Translations under genes and position numbers: made by a program
In this document: positions 55,901-64,000 of the stretch, in pieces
Numbering within the stretch: position 1 is the stretch's first letter
How the letters are laid out: each line of letters opens with the position of its first letter
Notes under the pieces: model-generated
Seen by the model: only the letters and a program-made list of their open reading frames with translations
What the model was told of the DNA's origin: nothing
The model's database searches: none
Assembly: GCF_963678635.1 (NCBI RefSeq)
Contig: NC_087062.1
Coordinates: 20,075,789 to 20,139,788 of the forward strand
DNA length: 64,000 nucleotides
Origin: Symsagittifera roscoffensis
Lineage: Eukaryota > Xenacoelomorpha > Acoela > Convolutidae
Reading direction: 5' to 3'

Positions 55901-57464
55901 ACAGAAACTCACACAATTTTGTTTTGCTCGTCAGAAGACGTAATTTGAAGCTGAAAATGATATAAAATAGGCCGCAATCTATCCAGCTGAGAAAAAAAGA
56001 AAAGATCGAAAAAGCCGCAAAAAAAATTCTTGCCATGAAAAACTTTAACTAGAGTTTTTATTTTAAAAAAAGCGTTTTGAGTGATCCAGAGGTGAGCACA
56101 AAATGTATGTTTCAAATAAAATTATTCACAATTAAGTCATTAAAACGGTAGTAAACCGATGTTGGTATTCGAATACAGCAGGTCGCGCAACAAAAAAAAA
56201 TCAAAGGTTTCGAGCAAATTTATTAAAAGATCTAGAAAGCCAAAAACTGATTCTGAAAGTTTACCGTTTTTCATGTTTAATTTTTTCTGTTTAATTTTTC
56301 GTTTTGCATTTTTAATTTTGTGTTTAAAGTTCAAAAGTTTCTCATTAGAGCTCAATTGTTGTAATATTAACAAAAATAGTAGAATGCTAACATTAGGAAA
56401 ATAAGCCGACATTAATAAAGCTGACTGATCTCAGTGCCGAAAATGTACCAAAAAAAAGCGAACTTTCCAAAAACTCAGCTGCAACTCTTAACGTAAATGC
56501 CGCGTTATAACTTCTTGTAGCTAATACAGTAAAATCTTGTAGCTGATACAGTAAAAAACGTAAGAAAGCAAAAAACACTTGCTCAAAAAACAGAAAAAAA
56601 AAACAAAAAAATGATTACAATTGCGTATAAAATGTTGTTTTAGTTCATACAATATCCAGCAGTTTTTTTTTAGAAAATACTGGACATATACCGTAACACA
56701 CGCGTGTTTTGCATAAATAACCTTGTACATAAATAGCTTAATTTTGTACATAAATAGCTTAATTTTTCAGGTAAGCTCTGATCAAAATTTTTGATAAAAT
56801 TTTGATGAATTTTCTTTTGGATATCGAGAAACTGTTTTGTTGTCTTAAAGATATTTCACGTTCTTCTGAAATTGTGTTTTGATAATCATAATGATTTTTT
56901 ACTTTTTAACATAAAACGGTTTATGAGCACTTTTAGAGTTTAAGGGACTAAAAAACAACAAAATAGATATGATTATCCCAAAATACTCTCAAATAGCACC
57001 TGCAAACAGGATTGTAACATTTCGGTCCATTAAATTGAAAGCTAGAAACATTCTACTTTTGATCAAAAACTTTTATTTAAGGTGCTTGATTCCTTGAAAA
57101 AATTATTATTTCTAACTAATATAGGTAATTACCAGAGAAAATTACTGATGAAAAAATGAAATTTTATGGTTTTTTTTGCAAGTGATTTGATAGGTTTTTT
57201 TTTGTCGCGCAGTGCGGTTAGTTTATCTTTCATTGCGCCGTCGCGCACAACACTCCCGGACATGTCTCTTCAGTCTGTGAAGTCTGGAAGTAACCATTTT
57301 CAATCGCCACGGTCAGGAGATACCAATTTTGGTTGCGACAGTCTGGAAATACTAAAACTCATTTGCGATTGTCTAATGTTAAAATCACAACTTCGGCCCG
57401 TGAACGCCTGAATTTTTTTGAACAAATTTTGCTTCGATGGCGTTTCTGGCGTTTTGGATGACAA
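52914..57464. other. Intergenic stretch rich in repeats, no supported gene
   Basis: It contains a diverged copy of the 33.5-kb dispersed element at about 53,280-53,500. At about 55,495-55,530 is GGCGAAGCTGAGCTTCGC followed by ACCACTTGCGATAC, a block that recurs near 59,561 and, more diverged, near 61,718. Short open frames are AT-rich and unrecognised. Confidence 0.45.
53280..53500 (+). repeat. Diverged copy of the dispersed element seen at 33.5 kb
   Basis: The order CGCCCCCTAT, TTTGGTACTATTTTACGGAT, GGCTGAACGAACCTTAA, then a block with CCTAAAACGGCTTTT matches the elements at 33.5 kb and 58.6 kb at low identity. Confidence 0.45.
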
Positions 57465-57796
57465 CAGGGGCGGATCTAAGATTTTCTTGAAGGGGCGGAT
57501 AGTAAAAAAAATTGTTTTCTTAGATCGACCAAATTGATTTTCTGCGCTAAATCAGACCATTTTAAAGGCCTAATTTTAACCAAAATTTCGGCGCCGTAAG
57601 CAAGTTATTGGGAAAAAAGAGCCAAAAATGCGATTCTAGGAATTTTTTGGAAAACGTTATCTAAAAACTTGTACTTCAAAATTACTATATGTTGCCTAAA
57701 GCGCTTTTCGAAAAATTTTTGGGCCCGTCAACCAAAAACGGATGTCTTCAAATAGTAATAAATGGAGACCCTTCGGGTCGAAAAGAAGCCCCCTGA
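57465..57796. mobile_element. hAT-like non-autonomous element (approximate ends)
   Basis: The left end CAGGGGCGGATCTAAGATTT is typical of hAT-type terminal repeats. About 330 bp on, GAAGCCCCCTG (57785-57795) is a plausible inverted partner. The interior, read on the minus strand, matches the dispersed family at 33.5, 53.3 and 58.6 kb. No matching 8-bp target duplication was found, so the right end is uncertain. Confidence 0.4.
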
Positions 57797-58050
57797 AAAA
57801 ATTAATTGCAACATTAATTTAATTGGTATTTACGTAATTGTCGTGAAGAGTGGCCCTCTGTATTATCAATACCCCTGACTGTAATTATGTCGCATATTAA
57901 AAACATACCACAAAAATCAAAACTAAATATTCCCGTATATTAAAAACAAACAAAGGGCCATCTTTGTAAGGCACTACCGTATTGATTGACATTTAATTCT
58001 GACATTTAGTTCTTCAATAACTGTGAATCACAGCTGTAAAATCAAAAACG

Positions 58051-61000
58051 ATGGACCAAAGTAGAGTTATAGACGTGAAAAACAACGAAAACTCCATTAA
58101 TGGCACGATGGACCAGTCTTTCGAAGTCTCAACAACCAGTGGACCCACCGTGTTTGAAAGGAACCCCCTGATACTCGTGGCTGTGCTAGGAGGGCTGGGC
58201 TGTGCTTCTCAGCTGATTGCAATCCTAATTTCCAGGGGCCTAGTGGGGGACTTCAGTGCGCGTACTTTTCTGTGGGTACAGGCAGTTGGTCAGATGTTGC
58301 AGCAACTGGTGGTGATTCAATTCTCTCTCTGCGGTGCTTTTGGTACGTTTTTTGTTTTTATACGTTCAAATAAGTATTTGTACAAACGGTGCAAATATCT
58401 TTATTCACAAGAGATTCAAGATACGGTCTGTTATGATCTTAGCCGTGAACTGTACCTGAAATCCTGCTGAAAAACTAAACGCATTTTTTATTTTTTAAAT
58501 ACTTTTCTGAGCTCAAAATTGTTGTCTCGCCCAGAAGCCCACCTCAGGAATTAGACCTCGTGGCCAACCGAAGTCTTTGATCTTTGAAACTATTTTACGA
58601 ATTCCATTTTTAGCTGACTCGCATTTTTTTTGAAGGCGCCTTTCGCGTGACTATATACAATTTTGAATTGGGAGAGAATGCCAAAAAACGCAACTGTTTG
58701 GTCCAAACTTTCAAAAAATTGTCTAAAAACACGTTTTTGGGCCTATTTTTCGGTTGATGTTGCGTATTACGGCTTGCTATCGAATAAGAGTGTTCGTTTC
58801 TCGGTGCTTCAACTAAACTGGGAATATGTGGTTGATGAATTCTTTTCTCGTGGATAATTGTAACAAAAGATATCTCAGTCTTGTCATATGTGTTCACAGG
58901 AGGCGTTTTCTGTCTACAGCGTATCTCGCGTACATCATGCAAGACCCTCATTTTCCTCGGGGGATCATTTTTCCTCCTGGCCGACTACCTGGCTGTTCCG
59001 GTGGCATTGGACCGCATCAACGCAGTCCGCTACCCTGTTTGGTACAAGCAGAGCTGCACCCAGAAAGCTGCCTGGCTCGTTGTAGGGCCAGTATGTCTGG
59101 TCATTTTCATCCTGGCCATCCCAAAATCCATGGGTAAGCGTCGTCCTTATGAATGACATCTAGAAATACCTGCTCAATTAAAGCGAAAATTTTTCATTAC
59201 TTAAGCTTTGTGCGAGCAATTTCTTCTGCGAAAAATTGTCCCAGAGAGGCAATCAAAATATCTGAGCCAATTTTTTTGCTGCGATTTGTCCAGATGCAAA
59301 AATTATTTCCAGGATCGGACCTGGTTGGGGGCGACTGTGTGACGCTACATGAGCAGTACGACCAGTTCCTAAGTCTGATGGGGGTTCCAGCTGTCGCATG
59401 TGTAGTGGCATGCACTGTGCTTCTGCTCGTGTTGATCCGACAGAAGAGTCAGAGTAGCGTCAATTCATCACATGACGCACAATCACAACGACCGGTCAGT
59501 TACATAACAGTCAAAGTTGCGTAAGACTAAATAATTCAGATTTGCAAATGTTTACCCTAAGGCGAAGCGGAGCTTCACACCACTTGCAATACCTTTTAAA
59601 TATAGCATCGCAAACTAGTATACAGGTTGAAAGAGAAGGGATACAGTAAAAAGAAAGAAAAGCCACTGAGTCGGAAAAAAATTTGAAATTACCACAACTA
59701 CATAATATTCAAAATTTATTGAGCGGTATTTGGCCGACAAAGGTAAATTTGCAACAATGTTGTCATAAAAAACTTTTGAAAGTTTTGAATTTATAATTCT
59801 AATGCACCCTACAAAAACACACAAAAGGATTAAAATCTTTTTTCTTAAATACGAAGTAAAATTAGATGACTAAACCGATAAAACTTAAGTCAAAACATTT
59901 CAGGCCTAGTACTTTTTAAAGCGAAAAAACGATATAAAAATCAGATTTTGCACCTTACGAGGCCAAACTGCGCAGTTTGTGAAATGCAAGCGGATCCCGT
60001 TACAAGGACGCACCTTTTGTTCTTCTTTTTTTTCTTTCCTTTTCTTTGATCGTTGCGACAAAAATATAACACGTTCAAAGACTTGTCTCTGGAATCCAGG
60101 AACATACAGACACAAAATTGTGCGCCTATCCAGTACACAGTTTGGCCTCGTAATGCAATTTAAATCTAACAGAAAGAAAACGATTTTAAAAAGAGTAAAA
60201 AATGTTTGTAGCACAAAAAATCCGTGACGTGGCAACTAAGCCAACACAACATAAGCGTACAAACAATAGGCCAACAATTTTTTAAACAGAAGTCAAAACA
60301 AAAAATGGCGTTAAAAGGGGTTAAAAAACAGGTCTTGGTCAGATTCCAACCTAGAACTTTTGCCCTCCCAACCGAAGTAGTCACCTCTAGACCAAGTGTG
60401 CCAGAGAACTTAGGAATTTCGAAGTTACTATGAGCCAAACTTAAGTTACGATTTGATCATGCTTGCTAATAGCAAGCTTTAAATATCAAAATTTATCAGA
60501 AAAAAGCCTTAGAGTTCAAATACCTGCATTAATACAGGAAAATAACAAATGCTGATCAATAATTATTGAGAAACATTTCCAGCAAAATTAATTTAGTGAA
60601 AAAAAAAATTCAAAAAAAGTCGTAAGAATTGAAATGAAGTTTTCCATAAAACTTCAAAAAAGTGTTCGCCAAAACAAACCATTAGAAAATCTAACACCGC
60701 CAAAAAGCATAGCCGACATACAATTGGAAAAGCGTCATTGAAGGCAAAAAAAACAGAAAATAATACCGACTTTTTTTGGACAAAATCTCACTTTTCGAAT
60801 TTTAAAATAAATGCCCTTAAAAGTCTTTGAGTTTCAAGCTTACTTAATGATTGACATTTTTTGCTGAAATTAACTGAGTTTGAAAAAAACTGGATCGATA
60901 GGAACTTTTTTTTGCTGGAAAATCTGAAATCAAGTTCCACTTTCAAAGCTAGAACTTGATTATGTTTTTTGTGACTTTTACATTTTTGTGTTTGATAGTG

Positions 61001-63421
61001 GAATTTGCTTCATTCATTCAACAAATGAAAACACGAAAAAAAATCATCGTAACCTATATAAGAGTATGAAGCAAGTTCATCGATTCTTCATAAGAACGAA
61101 TTCTAAGTAGGCGGTTCAATGGTGAGTTTTAGAGATACATCAAAAAAAAATCTAACTTAGAAAGAAAACCAGCGAATTTTTACTTGGGTTGCGCTTAAAG
61201 TTTATTGGTTGTATTCATCTCAAAAGCAGAAGAAAAAAGTAACTCGTGACATTTACGTACTTTTCTTTTTCGACGTTTTGTTTTGACAGTTTATGTGCAT
61301 TTTTGATAAATAGATATTTTTTCGTTTATTAGAAGACCAACGGTTTTGAATTAATATTGGAAAATTTTTAAGTTCAACTTGAAAACAATCAAACAATTTT
61401 GGTTTCTGCTAATCGCAGAGGATCTTAAAAAGGATATCCAGCCCGTTGTTCTTCCTTCCCCGCATTTGGCGCTGAATTTTCAATACCACGTTTACGAACA
61501 TCTAATTTTCATTCATCGAGAAAATTGAGCATTTCTGCTGCAGAATTGAATGCTGCACAAATGATTAAAAAGTTTTGTTAAACTAGCAGCTAACCCGAAA
61601 AAAGCCTGTATTCCGATTTGATAACGCTTGCTAATGGCAAGACTAATGATTATTAATACAATGGTTAGATGTTAGATTCCAGTAGGTTTAGAAGCCCATA
61701 ATTAAACTTAAACACAGGGGCGAAGCTGATGTCTGCGCCACTTGCGATGCAAATTCAATGACTATGAGTACAATCAAACGGATAAAAAAATTGAAAAAAA
61801 AACTTCAAAAAGTTGATTTTGTCAATAAAAATTGCAACAAAATCCCAAAAATTCCAAAAAATTTACTGTACTTTTAAAAATTATACAAAAAGCTTTCCGA
61901 AATTTAGAAAACCAATATTTAAAAAATGTTTTCAGCTGAATTAATGATAAACAAAAGCAGACAGACAATAATCTAAGTTAGAAAAATTTCAGTTTGCAAA
62001 AAAAACAGGTCTCGGCTGGAATCGAACTGCTGAGCCTTGCGGTCTCAAACATAGGTTTTGCAACAACTTGGAAGGAAGCTGAACCTTCCAAAAAATCGGG
62101 CTAAGGGAACTAAGCCGACGAAAAAAAAACAGGCGGACGATAGTCAGAGAAAGCACAAAGTCTCTTAACAATACAAAGACAAGTTCCGGCCGAATTAGAA
62201 CCCCAAGCCTTTGCCGTCGTGAGATGTTAAATTACCTCTACGCCATATGTGCCAGATGGTTTCTTAAATTTGAATTTTTTTTTGACAAGCAGTACCGAAG
62301 CCGAAAATACCTGAGCAGAAACCCTTCAAAAAAAATTCAAACTAATAAAAAAAATTAGGTCCCTTTTTCCCTCAGAACACAAACTCGCGCACAATTTTTT
62401 TTTCAGTACCTAAACTACGCAAGACAAGGCCAATAAGACGATATAAAAAACCGAAACCAATTCAGCCGAAAAAAAAGACGAAACTATATTTAAAAAATTA
62501 TTAAATCGAGTTTGTGAAATTACAACCAATGTACAAATCAAATTTCGATTCAACCGGATTTTTAATATGCTAAGAAAATGAAAGCAACTACAATGAAAAC
62601 TGTTTACAGCAAAAATATACGAGTCTTAGATGTGGCAACTAAGCCGACAAAAAATAAGAAGACAAACATTAGGCCGACAATTTCATTCGAAGCAGAACGT
62701 TTCCGTTAGAAAAAAACAGGTCCTGGTCAGATTCGAGCCCACCACCTTTGCCGACCCAGGCGTAGTCTTTACCTCTAGGCTAAGTGTGCAGGAAATTCTA
62801 GGAAGCTTGAATTCATTATGACCCAAGGTACTATCAGGAGTCCAGATGAGTCTTGTAAACATAAGTATTTACGGAAAAAAAGTCTAGTAACCGATTGTAA
62901 TAACCATGCTCATCGCAAGGGTTATTGTCAAGAAATTGAGCACGCCATCATAACTGATTCAAATACTTTTGTTAAACAAAAGTTCATCCAAAAAATTTAA
63001 CGATATTCCTACTTGATAACATATCCGACTTGATCTTTTCAAAATTAAATTTTTCTTGCTAAACATTTTGAAAACGAATACAGAAATAAGCATTCTTTAT
63101 TTTCTCACAATAAATAGCAAATAATTGGATTCATTTCATACGAGATTCAAAATATGAGGTTTTGAAATTATTCAACTTGTTACTTTCCAGATTACGCTCG
63201 CACTGACAGTGACCTCAACTGTGTTTGCCATCTTCGGGATCCTGCAGTACCTCTTGATGTTCCTCACTTTCCTCCTCCGAGACCCCCACAATCGGGCACA
63301 AGGGGTACTGTTTCTGGGAATTGGACAGCTTCTCGGATCCACTGGGATTATAATCAGAGGTCCTGTCATGCTGCTGATGAAGCCAATGCGTAAAGCATTC
63401 GCACGAGGACTCAGAATATAG
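58051..63421 (+). CDS. Seven-transmembrane receptor (rhodopsin-class GPCR-like), four coding exons
   Basis: Predicted exons are 58051-58342, 58900-59133, 59313-59494 and 63191-63421. All junctions have GT/AG ends and compatible phase, giving 312 residues. The N-terminus is extracellular with a glycosylation site (NGT, 17-19). TM1 is at about 39-61 (LILVAVLGGLGCASQLIAIL), TM2 at about 73-97, and TM3 at about 112-134 with Cys111 and a DRI variant of the DRY motif at 135-137. TM4 lies near 153-174. Exon 3 has the second-loop Cys (GGDCVTLHE) and TM5. Exon 4 has TM6 and TM7. TM7 lacks NPxxY. The third exon donor (GTCAGT) is weak. The ligand is unknown. AATAAA lies 262 bases after the stop. This is the only convincing host gene in the window. 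Confidence 0.8.
58500..58780 (+). repeat. Dispersed element copy in receptor intron 1
   Basis: It matches the 33.5-kb family in plus orientation: AACTATTTTACGAATTCCAT, TTTTTAGCTGACTCGCA, ATTTTGAATTGGGAGAGAAT, GCCAAAAAACGCAA. It fills about half of the first intron. Confidence 0.5.
60228..60420 (-). mobile_element. tRNA-derived SINE, copy in receptor intron 3
   Basis: On the minus strand an A-box (TGGTCTAGAGG) and a B-box-like GGTTGGAATCT are about 45 bases apart. The body ends with TAAGCCAACA-type sequence read on the plus strand (60238), the same as the copies at 62.1 and 62.6 kb. Confidence 0.6.
61965..62265 (-). mobile_element. One full and one partial tRNA-derived SINE
   Basis: The full copy (about 62104-62265) shows, on the minus strand, ATGGCGTAGAGG as the A-box side, GGGGTTCTAATTC as a B-box, and a body with CGTCGGCTTAGTT at its end. 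The preceding part (61965-62100) has another B-box, CAGTTCGATTCCAGC, and a shortened body. The two are arranged head to tail. Confidence 0.55.
62628..62810 (-). mobile_element. tRNA-derived SINE, best-preserved copy
   Basis: On the minus strand TAGCCTAGAGG matches the A-box consensus and GGGCTCGAATCTG the B-box, about 45 bases apart. The body (complement of ACAAACATTAGGCCGACA and AACTAAGCCGACAAA) matches the plus-oriented copy at 30.85-30.99 kb. It identifies one active tRNA-related SINE family in this genome. Confidence 0.65.
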
Positions 63422-63955
63422 ACGGCAATTTAGAGAAAAGTGTTGTGGCCAGAAAGGGGAGAAAAAGTGGTGCATTATTCTTCAAATTTTGACTAATGAA
63501 GACATCGATAAAATTAACTATGATTGATTTGATGTTTTGACTTTATTAGAACTTTTATATGATAATGATAATTTATTTTAAAGTTGCTGTACTTAAAACA
63601 TTGCAAACGTTCTGTGCTAATTCTGTGGTTAAAACATGATGTGCTACTTACCCAGTTGTCCTTGCTATCTTATGCGATTTGAAATAAAATATATTTTCCA
63701 ACCGCTGCTTTATTTCTGTGACTGTTCGATTAATTTTTCGATTTATGTGATTCCGTGATTATGTTAGTGCTTTATGTCCTTGTTCAATTAAACTAATCTA
63801 ACTTGAGATCATCAGAATTAATTTTCCCCTAAAACGTACTTCTACTTAGATTGGTAAGTAGTAGTTCATAGTTTTTGAAGCCTATCATTTCCCGTTTAAG
63901 CACTCTCTGGGTTCGATAACACGGTTCCCCTTCCTGATTTGGTAATCAAAGATAC
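63422..63955 (+). other. Receptor 3' UTR and flank
   Basis: 3' flank of the receptor gene with AATAAA at 63683-63688. Beyond that there is AT-rich sequence with nothing recognised until the LTR copy begins at 63956. Confidence 0.5.
63683..63688 (+). terminator. Polyadenylation signal of the receptor gene
   Basis: AATAAA 262 bases after the TAG stop, in a plausible 3' UTR. Confidence 0.55.
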
Positions 63956-64000
63956 TGGAACCTGATCTAAACTACATTTTATAATTGGATAAATTGGATA
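63956..64000 (+). repeat. Start of a third LTR copy, cut by the window end
   Basis: The last 45 bases, starting TGGAACCTGATC, match the LTR start at 36789 and 52500 with four differences from the 5' LTR. They begin a solo LTR or another full element that continues outside the window. Confidence 0.85.

Larger units (their letters stand above)
59495..63190 (+). other. Intron 3 of the receptor gene, filled with repeats
   Basis: The 3.7-kb intron contains at least three tRNA-derived SINE copies in reverse orientation (separate entries). It also has two GGCGAAGC-type blocks (near 59561 and 61718), the first of which is also seen at 55.5 kb. No additional exon is apparent. The length contrasts with introns 1 and 2 (557 and 179 bp). 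Confidence 0.6.

Noticed and set aside
57166..57411. 81-codon frame before the receptor as an upstream exon
   Set aside because: No start context, no splice link and no recognisable domain; chance frame is as likely.
1..64000. CRISPR arrays, rRNA or bacterial-type operons
   Set aside because: None seen; introns, SINEs and poly(A) signals indicate animal nuclear DNA.

Overview
The window is metazoan, probably invertebrate, nuclear DNA: AT-rich, intron-bearing, and crowded with mobile elements. The evidence is a spliced seven-transmembrane receptor gene with standard GT/AG introns, tRNA-derived SINEs, MITEs, a long terminal repeat (LTR) retrotransposon and a complete Polinton/Maverick (adintovirus-like) element. 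I cannot name the species from sequence alone.

Layout. 1-11.5 kb has no convincing gene. It holds a diverged 0.9-kb duplication, an array of 1.57-kb tandem repeats (3.0-8.3 kb) carrying conserved exon-like pieces, and a MITE with a perfect 8-bp target duplication (9.63-10.08 kb). 11,529-30,516 is a complete Polinton of 18,988 bp, bounded by inverted repeats and a perfect 6-bp target duplication (CGCCTA). 30.5-36.8 kb is repeats: a SINE, dispersed repeats, a 757-bp tandem duplication and an inverted pair. 36,789-52,909 is a Ty3/gypsy-type retrotransposon with 410-bp LTRs and a 4-bp target duplication (CTAT). Its 15.3-kb interior is very large and degraded, and includes an env-like gene resembling chuvirus glycoproteins. 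52.9-57.9 kb is repeats. 58,051-63,421 is a four-exon 7TM receptor gene with SINEs in its last intron. The last 45 bases begin another copy of the LTR.

The Polinton works as a virus-like unit. A tightly packed minus-strand cluster runs leftward from about 21.9 kb: a PC4-like candidate, a protein with HUH-like motifs, an unknown, a DEDD-exonuclease-like gene, three small proteins (two of them paralogues), a two-TM protein, the packaging ATPase, a small conserved-looking protein, a gene broken at A8, the integrase, the penton-like protein, the basic core-like protein, the major capsid candidate and the adenovirus-type protease. Two plus-strand genes run rightward: a protein with a nuclear localisation signal, and the protein-primed DNA polymerase. 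The polymerase reading frame is interrupted by about 850 bp of T-rich tandem repeats whose ends look like a splice donor and acceptor with matching phase. E2F-like sites lie upstream of it. Two other genes have frame breaks at A/T homopolymers, so the copy is either slightly decayed or has assembly errors there.

The points most worth a second look are the probable intron in the polymerase gene, the E2F-like sites, the chuvirus-like env in a Ty3-type element, the possible HUH-like protein, and the exon-like pieces in the 1.57-kb array.
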